Assembly: GCF_019175365.1 (NCBI RefSeq)
Contig: NZ_CP059572.1
Coordinates: 5,208,001 to 5,272,000, forward strand
Source: Actinomadura graeca
GTDB lineage: Bacteria; Actinomycetota; Actinomycetes; Streptosporangiales; Streptosporangiaceae
Reading direction: 5' to 3'
Length of the DNA: 64,000 nucleotides
Below are positions 44,697 to 57,045 of this stretch, piece after piece. The notes below the pieces were generated by a model. The model ran no database searches. It saw nothing but the letters and a program-made list of their open reading frames with translations, and was not told the origin of the DNA. The position numbers and the translations under genes were made by a program. Each line of letters opens with the position of its first letter. Within the stretch, counting starts at the first letter, position 1.

Positions 44697-45962
44697 ATGG
44701 CACCGAGCACAGCGGTTCTCTGCCGTAAGCGGGTTTCCTCCATCACCTGCGGCGCGACCTTGCGCTTCCTCGCGTTCTCCACAGGCATGGCGCTCGGCAT
44801 GAGCATGCTGCTGCCGACCATGACCGCACGCGCCGCGGTCAAGCCCTCGCCCAACGCGGAGGACGTGGAGAGGAGCGAGCGCGAGGCCGAGGCCCGTGCG
44901 GCCGAGGTGGGGCGCACGACCGCCCTGCTCGTTCAGGCGGACGGCGAACTCGACGAACTCGCGGTCGCCGCTGAGGGCGCCATCGAACGCTTCAACGGTG
45001 AACGGGTCAAGTTGGAACGTGCCCAACAGGCATACCGGGACGGCCAGGTGCGGCTTGCCCAAGCCGGCCGCCGAGTGGAGGAGAGCCAGGCCGAACTGGC
45101 GACGTTCGCAGCCCAGGCCTATCAGCACAACACCGGCTACGCCCGCGTGCCGTCCGCCCTCGTCGGCGATGGCGGTCCCCAGGGCTTCATGGACCGGGCG
45201 GGGATGGTCGAGGTGCTCGCCAAGCAACGCGCCGGGTTCGTCCGCCGGGTGGAGGCCGCACAGGACGTCGCGGAGATCTTCCGTAAGCAGATGAAGGCCG
45301 CGTTCGATGAACAGAGCGCCGCGACCAGGCGGGCACAGGATGCCCAACGCCTCGCGCAGGAGGCTGTAGCCCAACAGCAGACCTCGGTACAGCGCATCAG
45401 AGTGGAGAAGCGGGCGCTAGAGCGACGGCTTGACAGAGCCGAAGCGCGAACCGCTGAGCTAAAGCGCGCGCGGGCACGGGCACGGGAAGAGGCCGAAGCT
45501 CGTACCGATCCAGAAGACCCCGGAAGCGCGGCGGTTGTGTCGGCCACATCCACAGAACGCGGTGCGCTCGTTGCACGCGCGGCGCTGAGGTGGCTTGGTA
45601 CCCCGTACTCCTGGGGCGGAGGAACCACCGATGGGCCGAGCCTCGGCTCCGGACAGGGCGCGGGAACCGTCGGCTTCGATTGCTCGGGCCTGGCGATGTA
45701 CGCGTGGAACCAGGTCGGTGTTCGCCTGGACCATTGGACCGGCACGCAGTGGACGTCCGGCCCCCACGTGCCACTGGACGAGCTCAACCCAGGAGACCTG
45801 GTCTTCTTTGCCAGGGACACGTCCAACCCCGACACGATCCACCATGTGGGCATCTACATCGGCAAGGACCGCATGGTGGAAGCCCCGTACACGGGCGCGC
45901 GTGTACGCATCTCCAGTATCGAGCGGAGCGACCTCATAGGCGCCACGCGTCCGTCCGGCTGA
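44697..45962 (+). CDS. secreted NlpC/P60 peptidoglycan hydrolase
   Basis: A 421-residue secreted endopeptidase, RipA/CwlO-like. Signal peptide, then a long coiled coil (about 45-270) and a C-terminal C40 domain: WLGTPYSWGGG, Cys in TVGFDCSGLAMYAW, His in TIHHVGIYIGKDRM and the acidic/basic end VRISSIERSD. The ATG is 8 nt after GGGAGG; a GTG 6 bp before is too close to that site. It cuts D-Glu-mDAP type bonds in stem peptides. It lies just after the sigma-fusion gene, which might regulate it (inference). Confidence 0.92.
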   Translation: MAPSTAVLCRKRVSSITCGATLRFLAFSTGMALGMSMLLPTMTARAAVKPSPNAEDVERSEREAEARAAEVGRTTALLVQADGELDELAVAAEGAIERFNGERVKLERAQQAYRDGQVRLAQAGRRVEESQAELATFAAQAYQHNTGYARVPSALVGDGGPQGFMDRAGMVEVLAKQRAGFVRRVEAAQDVAEIFRKQMKAAFDEQSAATRRAQDAQRLAQEAVAQQQTSVQRIRVEKRALERRLDRAEARTAELKRARARAREEAEARTDPEDPGSAAVVSATSTERGALVARAALRWLGTPYSWGGGTTDGPSLGSGQGAGTVGFDCSGLAMYAWNQVGVRLDHWTGTQWTSGPHVPLDELNPGDLVFFARDTSNPDTIHHVGIYIGKDRMVEAPYTGARVRISSIERSDLIGATRPSG

Positions 45963-46052
45963 GCGGCATCGTCCAGGTCGCTCTGCCGGACCGGCGCACG
46001 AGCGGACCGACGGACGCACGTTTGCAGAACGACGCACACGGCACGCAACGCA

Positions 46053-46089
46053 AGGACCCTTCCGCACGGCGTCCGTACGGAAGGGTCCT
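46053..46089. terminator. bidirectional terminator between NlpC/P60 gene and ppa
   Basis: A perfect 12-bp stem aggacccttccg / cggaagggtcct with a 13-nt loop, between convergent genes. Confidence 0.75.
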
Positions 46090-46190
46090 ACAGAGGCGTT
46101 CTTGTCGCATGGGCGCGCCGGGAGCGGATCGGCGCCGTCCGCGACTCAGCACCTGGGCGTGGCCCAGCCGGCACCCGGGCCGGACAATGC

Positions 46191-46682
46191 TCAGTGGCCG
46201 CCCTGGTTCACCGCGCGCTTGCGGGACTTCTCGATCTCGGCCTCGGCCTCGACGCGGCCCACCCAGCTGGCGCCCTCCACGGACTTCCCGGGCTCCAGGT
46301 CCTTGTAGACCTCGAAGAAGTGCTGGATCTCCAGCCGGTCGAACTCGGGGACGTGGTGGATGTCGCGCAGGTGCTCCATGCGCGGGTCGGTCGCGGGGAC
46401 GCAGAGGACCTTGTCGTCACCACCGGCCTCGTCCGTCATCCGGAACATGCCCACCGCGCGGCAGCGGATGAGGCAGCCGGGGAACGTCGGCTCCTGCAGC
46501 AGGACCAGCGCGTCCAGAGGATCCCCGTCCTCGCCCAGCGTGTCCTCGATGAACCCGTAGTCGGCGGGATACTGCGTCGAGGTGAACAGCATGCGGTCGA
46601 GCCGGATGCGCCCGGACACGTGGTCCACCTCGTACTTGTTCCGCTGACCCTTCGGGATCTCAATGGTGACGTCGAAATCCAA
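46191..46682 (-). CDS. ppa: inorganic pyrophosphatase
   Basis: A 163-residue family I soluble pyrophosphatase, hydrolysing PPi from biosynthesis. It starts with the family N-terminus [20 protein letters not shown]. The active-site motif is [16 protein letters not shown] ([12 protein letters not shown]), followed by [12 protein letters not shown] and [12 protein letters not shown]. The start is TTG, set by GGAGG upstream and by the family N-terminus; a longer reading frame upstream lacks similarity. Length is typical for actinobacterial Ppa. Divergent from dacB, as in other actinomycetes. Confidence 0.95.
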   Translation of the reverse strand: MDFDVTIEIPKGQRNKYEVDHVSGRIRLDRMLFTSTQYPADYGFIEDTLGEDGDPLDALVLLQEPTFPGCLIRCRAVGMFRMTDEAGGDDKVLCVPATDPRMEHLRDIHHVPEFDRLEIQHFFEVYKDLEPGKSVEGASWVGRVEAEAEIEKSRKRAVNQGGH

Positions 46683-46822
46683 GATGTCCTCCGCTCCCTG
46701 CGCGGCCGCAGTGAATAGTCTTTCGGGAGCCTGTGAGGGCGAGGCCGGCCCCACAGGGTGGGTGTTCCCATATATAAGGATGTCGCACGTTGGTGAGTGC
46801 TGAGTGGGAGAGGGGCGGTCAC

Positions 46823-48226
46823 GTGCCGGGACGGGCCGGGGCCCTGGCGGTGCTGTCACTGTCCCTCCTTAATGTTTTCATCGTTGCAGCTGGGCTTGCA
46901 GTGGCAAAACTCACACCCGAGCGGCATCTGTCGCCACAGCCCCCTTCCGTGGCCGCGCGTGACCTCGTCCAAGCGCCAGGCGGGATCCCCGCGGCCGACC
47001 TTGCGGCGGTCCGTCCCCCGAACGCGCCCGCCGTCGCGGGACGGCTGACGCCTCTGATCGGGGGACCGGGCGGGACGATCAACGCGGTGGTCATCGACGC
47101 CGTAAGCCGTCGCCCGATTTTCGAGCAGCGGGCGGACCGGCCCGCGACCCCCGCTTCGACGACCAAGCTGGCGACGTCCGTGGCCGTGCTGGCGTCGGTG
47201 GGCCCGCAGCATCGGATCACCACCCGGGTGGTGCGGAGTCGCGGTGGCGGGGTCGTCCTGGTCGGCGGCGGGGACCCCACCCTGACGGCCTTGCCCGAGC
47301 GTCCAGGCGCAGGCCACCCGCCTTACGCGTCGCTTACGGAACTGGCGCAACAGACCGCTTCGGCCCTCAAGGCCACCGGCAGAACCACAGGTGCTGGGCG
47401 CGTGCAGGTGGATTACGACGCGTCCGCGTATCAGGGGCCTCGTGCGGCGGCCAGTTGGAAGCCCAACTACCTGCCCGACGGTGAGCTGGCTCCCGTCAGC
47501 GCGTTGACCGTGGACGAGGGAAGGGTCTCCCCTGCGGACCCGACGCGGAACTCCCGGGTCGGCGATCCGCCCGCTGCAGCCGCGGCGGCGTTCGCGCGTC
47601 TCCTCACCGCCAACGGGGTGCCCGCCAGGGCGGGGCGGCAGGCCGTCGCCCAGAAGGGCGCGGCGCAGCTCGGCGCCGTGCAGTCGGCTCCTGTGTCGGC
47701 CCTTGTCGAGCATCTGCTGACCGAGAGCGACAACGACGTCGCGGAGGCGATGGCGAGACAGGTCGCCATCAAACTGGGTCGTCAGCCGTCGTTCGCGGGC
47801 GGTGCGCAGGCGGTGCGCCAGGTTCTCGCCCGGCTCGGAGTCGCGGACGGCGTCCTGGTCAACGACGGCAGCGGGCTCTCGCCGCAGAACCGGATCTCGC
47901 CCATCGCGCTCGCCCGCATCGTCTCGCTCGCCGCGGCGCCGGAGCGTCCGGAACTGCGCGCGGTGATCACGGGGCTGCCGGTCGCCGGGTTCTCCGGGAC
48001 GCTGAGCCCGCCGCGCTACACGGTTCCGATGAGCCAGGCGGGCGCGGGCGTGGTCCGCGCCAAGACCGGGACGCTCTCGGGTATCAGCACGCTCGCGGGC
48101 GTCGCCTACGACGCCGACGGACGCCTCCTGGCGTTCGCCTTCATGGCGGGGGACGGGAAGGGGACCGTGGACCCGGGCAAGCTGGATCGGCTGGCGGCGG
48201 CCATCGCGGCATGCGGATGCGGCTGA
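46823..48226 (+). CDS. dacB: D-alanyl-D-alanine carboxypeptidase/endopeptidase, PBP4 type
   Basis: About 467 residues, exported, with an N-terminal signal anchor ([20 protein letters not shown]). The three penicillin-binding motifs are present: SxxK in [13 protein letters not shown] in [11 protein letters not shown], and KTG in [12 protein letters not shown]. This is class C low-molecular-weight PBP (S13), trimming or cleaving peptidoglycan stem peptides. The start is uncertain: GTG 46823 has gagaggggcgg before it; TTG 46790 and GTG 46793 are alternatives. Neighbour order ppa-dacB-metalloprotease-tilS is conserved in actinomycetes. Confidence 0.92.
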   Translation: MPGRAGALAVLSLSLLNVFIVAAGLAVAKLTPERHLSPQPPSVAARDLVQAPGGIPAADLAAVRPPNAPAVAGRLTPLIGGPGGTINAVVIDAVSRRPIFEQRADRPATPASTTKLATSVAVLASVGPQHRITTRVVRSRGGGVVLVGGGDPTLTALPERPGAGHPPYASLTELAQQTASALKATGRTTGAGRVQVDYDASAYQGPRAAASWKPNYLPDGELAPVSALTVDEGRVSPADPTRNSRVGDPPAAAAAAFARLLTANGVPARAGRQAVAQKGAAQLGAVQSAPVSALVEHLLTESDNDVAEAMARQVAIKLGRQPSFAGGAQAVRQVLARLGVADGVLVNDGSGLSPQNRISPIALARIVSLAAAPERPELRAVITGLPVAGFSGTLSPPRYTVPMSQAGAGVVRAKTGTLSGISTLAGVAYDADGRLLAFAFMAGDGKGTVDPGKLDRLAAAIAACGCG

Positions 48227-48438
48227 CGTACCGCGCGTAGCTCACGCACCGCGTAGTTGACGTGCCACGTAGGTGACCTACTCGCGCGGGTGAGGCGTGC
48301 GATGGGCCGTGTACGGCGGCCAGTACCCGCGCTGGTGGTGTGTGGGGGGAGCCGTATGGGAGATAACCAGAACGGTTGTTCGTTGAACGATCGTGCAGGG
48401 GCGCTCCGGCGCCGTCTCCGAAACGTACGGTGGAGTAC
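48227..48438 (+). promoter_or_regulatory. promoter region before metalloprotease gene
   Basis: About 210 bp with repeated short cgtag/gtag motifs (cgcgtagctcacgcaccgcgtagttgacgtgccacgtagg). TTGACG near 48255 could be a -35. No gene was seen. Confidence 0.35.
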
Positions 48439-49563
48439 ATGAGCGCCTCAATGATCGACTGGAACGTAGCGGTCCAGGCCGGTACCCGGCTCGTCAGGCC
48501 GGGCCCTCAGGTCAGCCATGCCGAGGCCCATGAGGTCGTGGCGGAGCTGCGCGAGCTCTCGAAACTCGCCCATGGACACGTCAGGGACTTCACCGGCATG
48601 GCCTCCGAGCTCGATCCGGCCCCGGCGACGGTCGTGGACAGGCCCGGGTGGATCCGGGCGAACGTGGACGGCTTCCGGGTTGTGCTCGAGCCGCTCATGG
48701 AGCAGATGACCGAGCGCAGCGGCGCAGGGCCGCTCGGCGGCGCGGGGAACGTGGTCGTGCAGGCCGTTGGTTCCCGCGTCACCGGCATGCAGGTCGGCGC
48801 GATCCTCGCGTACATGGCCAGCCGGGTCCTCGGCCAGTACGAGCTGTTCCTACCGCCGGACCCCACCGGGCGCGCGCCTACAGGAAGGCTCACCCTGGTG
48901 GCGCCGAACATCGTGCATGTGGAGCAGGAACTCGGTGTGGAGACCCGTGACTTCCGTCTGTGGGTCTGCCTGCATGAGGAGACGCACCGCGCCCAGTTCA
49001 CGGGTGTTCCCTGGCTGCGCGAGTACGTGCAGGACCAGATGACCCAGTTCCTGCTGGCGTCCGACCTTGATCCCGGTGTGATGCTGGACCGCATCCGGGA
49101 CGCGGCCGAGGCCGTCGCGGACGCCGTCCGCGGAGGCGACGCCAACCTCATCGACGCGATCCAGAGCCCCGAGCAGCGGAAGATCCTCGACCGTCTCACC
49201 GCGGTGATGACCCTGGTCGAGGGCCACGGCGACTACGTCATGGACGCGGTCGGGCCGGAGGTCGTCCCGTCGGTGCAGCAGATCCGCTCGCGCTTCCAGG
49301 GACGGCGCGACGGCGGGTCCAGGCTGGACAAGACCATCCGGAGGCTGCTCGGCATCGACCTGAAGATGAAGCAGTACGCGGAGGGCTCGCGGTTCGTGCG
49401 CCGGGTCGTCGCGGAGGCCGGCATGAGCGGGTTCAACAAGGTCTGGGAGTCGCCTGAGACACTGCCGACCCACGACGAGATCAAGGAGCCGGCCCTGTGG
49501 ATCAGCCGGGTCGTCGGGCCTCACGCCATCGACACCGCGCCGCCGGAGGCGAGTGAAGCCTGA
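48439..49563 (+). CDS. zinc-dependent metalloprotease (DUF2342 family)
   Basis: A 374-residue protein starting MSASMIDWNVAVQAGTRLVR. The HExxH motif is in WVCLHEETHRAQF, with a downstream VEGHGDYVMDAVG segment giving further ligands. The family is restricted to actinobacteria and is annotated as zinc-dependent metalloprotease or 'F420 biosynthesis associated'; its substrate is unknown. GGAG lies just before the ATG. It sits in the conserved order dacB - this gene - tilS - hpt - ftsH. Confidence 0.9.
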   Translation: MSASMIDWNVAVQAGTRLVRPGPQVSHAEAHEVVAELRELSKLAHGHVRDFTGMASELDPAPATVVDRPGWIRANVDGFRVVLEPLMEQMTERSGAGPLGGAGNVVVQAVGSRVTGMQVGAILAYMASRVLGQYELFLPPDPTGRAPTGRLTLVAPNIVHVEQELGVETRDFRLWVCLHEETHRAQFTGVPWLREYVQDQMTQFLLASDLDPGVMLDRIRDAAEAVADAVRGGDANLIDAIQSPEQRKILDRLTAVMTLVEGHGDYVMDAVGPEVVPSVQQIRSRFQGRRDGGSRLDKTIRRLLGIDLKMKQYAEGSRFVRRVVAEAGMSGFNKVWESPETLPTHDEIKEPALWISRVVGPHAIDTAPPEASEA

Positions 49564-49652
49564 GCGTCCGTCCCATGTCCGCCCATGCGGGGTCCGCCCC
49601 TGTCTTCCTCCGCCTTCTCGCGTCCTCCCCAGCGTGGTGGTAAGGGTTTCGC

Positions 49653-50711
49653 ATGGGGCCTGATCCGGCAGTGGCGGCGGTACGCCTCGCTGTGCGTTCG
49701 GCGCTCGGTCCCCTGCCGCCCGGCTCGCTCGTGCTCGCGGCATGCAGCGGCGGGGCCGACTCTCTGGCCCTCGCAGGGGCACTGGCGTTCGAGGCGCCCC
49801 GCTCGGGGCGTCCGGCGGGCGCGGTCACGATCGACCACGGCCTTCAGGACGGCTCGGACGTGCGTGCCGACACCGTCGTCCGGACCCTCGCCGGTCTCGG
49901 CCTGGACCCGGTCGGGTCGATCGCGGTCTCGGTCGGTACGCACGGTGGTGTGGAGAACGCGGCCCGCAACGCCCGCTACGACGCCCTGGACGGTGCGGCC
50001 GGCCGCTTGAAAGCCTCAGCCGTCCTCTTGGGCCACACGAGGGACGACCAAGCCGAGACCGTCCTCCTGGGGTTGGCGCGCGGTTCTGGCGCGCGCTCCC
50101 TGTCCGGCATGCCGTCGTCGTTCACACGGCCAGCAGGGGACGATGGGGCGAGCGTGAGCTATCTGCGACCCCTCTTGGACATCGACCGGGTGACCATGCG
50201 CAGGGCTTGCCTGGCAATGGGGCTGGAGCCGTGGGACGACCCGCACAACGACGACCCGTCCTACGCGCGCGTGCGCGTTCGGCACGAGGCCCTTCCTGCT
50301 CTTGAGAAGGCCCTGGGCCCTGGGATCGCCGAAGCGCTCGCCAGGACGGCCCGCATGCTGCGCGACGATGCGGACGTCCTCGACGACCTCGCCGAACGGG
50401 CCTACGCCGAACTCGCGGACCTCGAAGGAACCGGCGCTGACACGGGAACCGACACCGGCAGCGATACCGGCAGCGACGTGTTTGTCGGAATCCGGCTTGA
50501 CGGTCTCGGTGACCTGCCCAGAGCCGTCCGTACCCGGGTGTTGCGGATGGCGGCGGTCAGGGCCGGAAGCCCACCGGGTACGCTCGCGGCCGTCCATGTC
50601 GATGCGGTGGATCGGCTGGTCACGGCCTGGCATGGCCAGCGGCACGTGGATCTGCCCGGGGGGCTCCGGGCGTTCCGGCGGTATGGAAGGCTGCTGTTCG
50701 GCCCGGCTTGA
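49653..50711 (+). CDS. tilS: tRNA(Ile)-lysidine synthase
   Basis: A 352-residue enzyme that converts C34 of tRNA-Ile(CAU) to lysidine, so that it reads AUA. The PP-loop is [10 protein letters not shown] and the second signature is [20 protein letters not shown]. The C-terminal part is short (no full TilS_C domain), as is typical for actinobacteria. A Gly/Asp/Thr-repeat stretch ([12 protein letters not shown]) at about 265 is coded by a short tandem repeat. The gene precedes hpt, an almost universal linkage. Confidence 0.94.
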   Translation: MGPDPAVAAVRLAVRSALGPLPPGSLVLAACSGGADSLALAGALAFEAPRSGRPAGAVTIDHGLQDGSDVRADTVVRTLAGLGLDPVGSIAVSVGTHGGVENAARNARYDALDGAAGRLKASAVLLGHTRDDQAETVLLGLARGSGARSLSGMPSSFTRPAGDDGASVSYLRPLLDIDRVTMRRACLAMGLEPWDDPHNDDPSYARVRVRHEALPALEKALGPGIAEALARTARMLRDDADVLDDLAERAYAELADLEGTGADTGTDTGSDTGSDVFVGIRLDGLGDLPRAVRTRVLRMAAVRAGSPPGTLAAVHVDAVDRLVTAWHGQRHVDLPGGLRAFRRYGRLLFGPA

Positions 50712-50811
50712 TGTCGCGCGGTGTGCGAAGCGTCACATGGCGCGCCCGCCGCGCCACGGCGGCGCCCGGTTCCGCCGGGCGGGCGAGTGTCACAGCGATG
50801 AGGGTGGGGTT

Positions 50812-51375
50812 GTGGACGAGAAGGACCTGGGCACCGACCTGGCGAAGGTACTGATCCCCGAAGTCCGGTTGCAGGACAAGGTGCGGGAGCTGGCCGGGCA
50901 GATCGACGCCGACTACGCGGGCAGGGACCTGCTGCTCGTCGGGGTCCTCAAGGGCGCCGTCATGATCATGGCGGATCTCGCGCGCGCGTTGCACACGCCC
51001 GCGTCGATGGACTGGATGGCGGTGTCGTCGTACGGCTCCGGGACGAAGTCGTCCGGTGTCGTGCGTATCCTCAAGGACCTGGACACCGACATCCTCGACC
51101 GCCACGTGCTGATCGTGGAGGACATCGTGGACTCGGGTCTCACCCTGTCGTGGCTGGTCAGCAACCTGCGTTCGCGTGGTCCCGCCTCGCTGGAGATCTG
51201 TGCCCTGCTGCGCAAGCCGGAGGCGGTCAAGACCGAGATCGATGTGAAGTACATCGGGTTCGACATCCCGAACGAGTTCGTCATCGGGTACGGGCTCGAC
51301 TATGCGGAGAGGTACAGGAACCTGCCTTTCGTCGGCACGCTGGCACCACACGTGTACGGCGGGCCCGGAGCCTGA
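50812..51375 (+). CDS. hpt: hypoxanthine phosphoribosyltransferase
   Basis: A 187-residue purine salvage enzyme making IMP (and GMP) from the free base and PRPP. The PRPP-binding loop is [17 protein letters not shown]; the metal/base loop includes [20 protein letters not shown] and the C-terminal [20 protein letters not shown]. The start is GTG (VDEKDLG) after agggtgggg. Follows tilS and precedes ftsH, as in most actinobacteria. Confidence 0.96.
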   Translation: MDEKDLGTDLAKVLIPEVRLQDKVRELAGQIDADYAGRDLLLVGVLKGAVMIMADLARALHTPASMDWMAVSSYGSGTKSSGVVRILKDLDTDILDRHVLIVEDIVDSGLTLSWLVSNLRSRGPASLEICALLRKPEAVKTEIDVKYIGFDIPNEFVIGYGLDYAERYRNLPFVGTLAPHVYGGPGA

Positions 51376-51844
51376 TCTGGACACGGGTGGCATGCGGTCC
51401 GCCTCTGGCCGGACCAGAAACCCGATCCGGGCCGACCGGGAATCCGCATCCTGTACGGGCGGGAACCCTCCGGACGTGTGGGCGGAAGCCCTTCGGGCAG
51501 GAGTTCGCCGGAGGGTGCGGTTCGCTCGTCACGGCCTGGTGGCGGCGCTGGCCGGGGCCGCTGGGGAACAAGGGACCGTGACGGATCGTTGCAAAGGTCG
51601 TTGACGGGTATATGGACAGGATCAGGAGATCGGCGCTGGCTGCGTCTCCTGTCCACTGCGGTGTACCGTCGGTGTCCCGGGCCATCGGGTCAGGGAGCCA
51701 CCTGAGGGAGAGCGCCTCAGTGGGTCCGGTACCCAGGGCGACGGGCCTTTTGTTGGTCGCAGTGGCGTCCGCCCCCCGGGACGGGCGAGGATCGCACACA
51801 GACGTTGGTCAGGAGGGACGGGCCCCGAAGGGGTAACCGGATAA
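51376..51844 (+). other. long upstream region of ftsH, no gene seen
   Basis: About 470 bp separate hpt and ftsH. It must contain the ftsH promoter and probably a long 5' untranslated leader. GAAGGGG at 51827-51833 is the ribosome-binding site. Frames in the gap lack coding bias. Confidence 0.5.
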
Positions 51845-53860
<2,016 letters not shown>

Positions 53861-53865
53861 TCACC

Positions 53866-54480
53866 TTGGCCATCCCGTACGACGAGGCGCCGATCCGGGA
53901 GGACCCGCCTGGCTTCGACCACGCGCGGATCGAGAAGGCGGTGCGCGAGATCCTGTTCGCGATCGGGGAGGACCCCGATCGCGACGGGCTCCGCGACACC
54001 CCGGCGAGGGTGGCGCGGGCGTACGCCGAGCAGTTCGCCGGTCTCCGCCAGCGGCCCGAGGACGCGCTCACCACGGTCTTCGACGCCGACCATGAAGAGA
54101 TGGTCCTGGTGAAGGACATCGAGGTGTACAGCGTGTGCGAGCACCATCTGGTGCCGTTCCACGGTGTCGCCCACGTGGGGTACACGCCAAACAAGAAGGG
54201 GCAGATCACCGGCCTGTCGAAGCTGGCCAGGCTGGTGGACGTCTACGCACGACGCCCGCAGGTGCAGGAGCGGCTGACCAGCCAGGTGGCGGACGCGCTG
54301 ATGAGCGTCCTGGAGCCGCGCGGAGCGATCGTCGTCGTCGAGGCCGAGCATCTGTGCATGACGATGCGCGGGGTCCGCAAGCCGGGCGCCAAGACGGTGA
54401 CGTCGGCGGTCCGCGGCGACTTCCGTGATCACCCCGAGACCCGCGCCGAGGCGATGAGCCTCATCCTCGGCCGCTCCTGA
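53866..54480 (+). CDS. folE: GTP cyclohydrolase I
   Basis: A 204-residue enzyme making 7,8-dihydroneopterin triphosphate from GTP, the first step of folate synthesis. Signature residues: [19 protein letters not shown], the zinc-binding [11 protein letters not shown] and HLCMTMRGV with the second Cys. The TTG start lies 5 nt after the ftsH stop. A strong terminator follows, so folE is with ftsH rather than with the folP operon. Confidence 0.97.
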   Translation: MAIPYDEAPIREDPPGFDHARIEKAVREILFAIGEDPDRDGLRDTPARVARAYAEQFAGLRQRPEDALTTVFDADHEEMVLVKDIEVYSVCEHHLVPFHGVAHVGYTPNKKGQITGLSKLARLVDVYARRPQVQERLTSQVADALMSVLEPRGAIVVVEAEHLCMTMRGVRKPGAKTVTSAVRGDFRDHPETRAEAMSLILGRS

Positions 54481-54510
54481 TCGCCGGAGCTTCCCCGGCT
54501 TCCTGTAACG

Positions 54511-54549
54511 CCTGAACGGGCCTCAGCGGCAAGCTGAGGCCCGTTCAGG
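54511..54549 (+). terminator. strong terminator after folE
   Basis: A perfect 16-bp stem cctgaacgggcctcag / ctgaggcccgttcagg with a 7-nt loop, 30 bp after folE. Confidence 0.85.
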
Positions 54550-54716
54550 TGTTCCTGCGTCGCCCGGCGGCGCAGCGGCGGCCGTCCGGCGCCGGTTCCG
54601 ACCCGGCGGCGAGGGGGCTGCGGGCGGCTCCCGGGCGGCCTCTGGGCGGCTTCCGGGCCTCAGGCCACTGGGCTCCCGGCGATTCGGGCGGGCCCCGGAG
54701 GGGTGAGATCAAGGCA

Positions 54717-54722
54717 TAGGCT
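54717..54722 (+). promoter_or_regulatory. -10 box TAGGCT, leaderless folP operon
   Basis: TAGGCT is 7 nt before the folP ATG with no ribosome-binding site. Confidence 0.5.
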
Positions 54723-54729
54723 TGGTCAT

Positions 54730-55665
54730 ATGACCAGTGCCGTTGTTCCGGGGCTGCCCGAGCCAGGGCGCTGCCTCGTCATGGGCGTGGTCAACGTCAC
54801 CCCCGATTCCTTCTCCGACGGTGGCACCTGGTTCGACCCGGAGAAGGCCATCCGGCACGGGCTCGACCTCGTCGCAGAGGGCGCCGACATCGTGGACGTG
54901 GGTGGGGAATCCACCCGGCCGGGTGCACAGAGGGTGTCGCTGGAGGAGGAACTGCGCCGCGTCGTGCCCGTCATCGAGGCGCTCACCGCCGAGAACGTCC
55001 CCGTCAGTGTCGACACCATGCGCGCCGAGGCGGCCGAGGCGGCGCTGGCGGCCGGGGCCCGGCTGGTGAACGACGTGAGCGGCGGCTTGGCGGACCCTGA
55101 GATGCCGCGGGTCGTGGCGGCCGCGGGCGTCCCGTACGTCGTGATGCACTGGCGCGGGCACAGCCACGACATGCAGACCCGCGCCGTCTACGCCGACGTG
55201 GTCCGCGAGGTGCGCGACGAGCTTCTACACCGCGTGGACGCCGTGATGGGCGAGGGCGTCGACCCGTCCCTGATCGTGCTGGACCCCGGGTTGGGCTTCG
55301 CGAAGAGCCCCAAGGCAGGCCACAACTGGGCGCTGCTGGCGCATCTGGACGCCTTCACCGCCACCGGCTATCCCATCCTCGTGGGCGCGTCCCGCAAGAG
55401 CTTCCTGACGACCCTCCTGGCGGAACCCGACGGGACCCGCCGTCCATTCGCGGAATGCGACGACGCGACCGTGGCGACCACGGCCCTCGCGGCGTTCGGC
55501 GGGGCGTGGTGTGTGCGCGTGCACCAGGTCAGGCCCAACGTCGACGCCGTCCGGGTGGCCGCGGCCATGCGCGCCGCCCGTCCGGAGCGGCCCGCGCCGG
55601 ACGCATACGCAGCCGAACCCGTCGCGGCGGACGGTCGCGCCGACTCCTGGAGCGACGACCGATGA
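54730..55665 (+). CDS. folP: dihydropteroate synthase
   Basis: A 311-residue enzyme joining p-aminobenzoate to the pterin diphosphate; sulfonamide target. Motifs: MGVVNVTPDSFSDGG, VDVGGESTRPGA, DVSGG, the D(P)GLGFAKSPKAGHNWALL loop and GASRKSFLTTLL. The start is the ATG at the leaderless promoter; a start 27 bp earlier would read through the -10 box. It opens a five-gene operon linked by ATGA overlaps. Confidence 0.96.
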   Translation: MTSAVVPGLPEPGRCLVMGVVNVTPDSFSDGGTWFDPEKAIRHGLDLVAEGADIVDVGGESTRPGAQRVSLEEELRRVVPVIEALTAENVPVSVDTMRAEAAEAALAAGARLVNDVSGGLADPEMPRVVAAAGVPYVVMHWRGHSHDMQTRAVYADVVREVRDELLHRVDAVMGEGVDPSLIVLDPGLGFAKSPKAGHNWALLAHLDAFTATGYPILVGASRKSFLTTLLAEPDGTRRPFAECDDATVATTALAAFGGAWCVRVHQVRPNVDAVRVAAAMRAARPERPAPDAYAAEPVAADGRADSWSDDR

Positions 55666-56099
55666 GCCGTGCCGTGAACCGTGCCGACCTGGACGAGGTA
55701 CACGCAGAGTTCTACGCCGCCTTCGAAGCCGGTGACTTCGACCGGATGTCGGCGGTGTGGGCGGACGGCCGGTACGCGGCGGGGGTGTCCTGCGTGCATC
55801 CGGGCTGGACGATGCTGAGAGGCCGTGACGAGGTGCTCCGCTCCTGGGCGCTCATCATGGCCAACACGCCCTATATCCAGTTCGTCCTGACCGATGTCGA
55901 GACCGATGTTTACGGCGATCACGCGGTGGTGACGTGCAAGGAGAACGTTCTCACCGCCGACGAGGACACCGAGGCAGGGTTCCTCGCAGGGGGCAGTGTG
56001 GTGGCCACCAACGTGTTCGTCCGGTCGGACGGAGAATGGCGCCTCCTGCTCCACCATGGTTCACCTGTGCTCAACGTCGCCGAGGCAGAGGAAGAATGA
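55662..56099 (+). CDS. NTF2/SnoaL-like protein in the folate operon
   Basis: A 145-residue protein with a nuclear-transport-factor-2 fold: ADLDEVHAEFYAAFEAGDFD, RMSAVWADG, WTMLRGRDEVLRSWALIM and a closing RSDGEWRLLLHHGSPV. It overlaps both folP and folB by 4 nt, so it is made together with the folate enzymes. The fold serves many roles. Similar genes sit in the same place in other actinomycetes (from memory), but its function in folate synthesis is not established. Confidence 0.85.
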   Translation: MSRAVNRADLDEVHAEFYAAFEAGDFDRMSAVWADGRYAAGVSCVHPGWTMLRGRDEVLRSWALIMANTPYIQFVLTDVETDVYGDHAVVTCKENVLTADEDTEAGFLAGGSVVATNVFVRSDGEWRLLLHHGSPVLNVAEAEEE

Positions 56100-56461
56100 C
56101 TCTCGACCGCATCGAACTGCGCGGCCTGCGGGCCAGGGGCCGGCACGGCTGCCTGCCCGCCGAACGCGAGCTCGGACAGGAGTTCGTGGTGGACGTCTCG
56201 CTCGGCTTGGACGTCCGCCCGGCCGCGGCGGACGACGACCTCTCCCGTACCGTCGACTACGGCTCGCTGGCCGGTCGGCTGGTCGCGGTCGTCGAGGGGG
56301 AGCCCGTCAACTTGATCGAAACGCTGGCCGAAAGGCTCGCGAAGATATGTCTGGAAGACGCGACGGTGGCGGAGGCCGAGGTCACCGTCCACAAGCCGAG
56401 CGCCCCGGTGCCGCACCCCTTCACGGACGTGGCCGTGAAGATCAGGAGGAGTCGCCCATGA
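56096..56461 (+). CDS. folB: dihydroneopterin aldolase
   Basis: A 121-residue enzyme that cleaves dihydroneopterin to hydroxymethyl-dihydropterin. It starts MTLDRIELRGLRARGRHGCL, with the conserved Glu of ERELGQEFVVDV, DYGSLAGRL, LIETLAERLA and the Lys of VTVHKPSAPV. Forms an octameric tunnel in known cases. Overlaps its neighbours by 4 nt each. Confidence 0.95.
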   Translation: MTLDRIELRGLRARGRHGCLPAERELGQEFVVDVSLGLDVRPAAADDDLSRTVDYGSLAGRLVAVVEGEPVNLIETLAERLAKICLEDATVAEAEVTVHKPSAPVPHPFTDVAVKIRRSRP

Positions 56462-57045
56462 CAGCGTCCGACCGCATGCCCGACCGCACCGCGACCGGCG
56501 GGCACATGCTGGTCCAGCATCGCGTGGTGTTCTCACTGGGCAGCAACCTCGGCGACCGCCTGGACAACCTCCAGGAGGCCGTCGACGCGCTGTTCGACGC
56601 GCCCGGGCTCGAGTTCGTGGCGTTCTCGCCGGTCTACGAGACCGCCCCCTACGCTCCTCCCGGCGAGACCCTCCCGGAACAGGGCGACTACCTCAACATC
56701 GTCCTGGTGGCCGATACACGGCTGCCACCGGAGAACCTGCTCGAACGCGTCCTCAACATCGAGAACTCCATGCGCCGCGTACGCGAGGTCCGGTGGGGAC
56801 CGCGCACCCTCGACATCGACATCGTGGTCTTCGGGGACATCACGTCCGACGACCCCGATCTGACGCTTCCGCACCCCCGCGCGCACGAGCGGGCGTTCGT
56901 CCTCGTTCCGTGGGCGGACATCGAGCCGGACGTGCTCCTGGCCGGGCATGGCCGTGTCGGTGACCTGGCCGAGGCCAAGCGGGCCGAAGGGGGACCGTCG
57001 GCCGTGCGCCGCCGGACCGACCTGACGCTGCAGCAGCCTGCATGA
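56458..57045 (+). CDS. folK: 2-amino-4-hydroxy-6-hydroxymethyldihydropteridine diphosphokinase
   Basis: A 195-residue kinase that activates the pterin for FolP. Motifs: SLGSNLGDRLDNLQEAVDAL, VYETAPYAPP and the RWGPRTLDIDIV signature with the magnesium-binding Asp pair. An N-terminal extension of about 20 residues precedes the core; a start at the internal ATG (MLVQHRVVF) cannot be excluded. Overlaps folB and the DUF3180 gene by 4 nt. Confidence 0.95.
   Translation: MTASDRMPDRTATGGHMLVQHRVVFSLGSNLGDRLDNLQEAVDALFDAPGLEFVAFSPVYETAPYAPPGETLPEQGDYLNIVLVADTRLPPENLLERVLNIENSMRRVREVRWGPRTLDIDIVVFGDITSDDPDLTLPHPRAHERAFVLVPWADIEPDVLLAGHGRVGDLAEAKRAEGGPSAVRRRTDLTLQQPA

Noticed and set aside
51376..51844. 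A small gene between hpt and ftsH
   Set aside because: Frames on both strands lack coding bias; the region is better read as promoter and leader.
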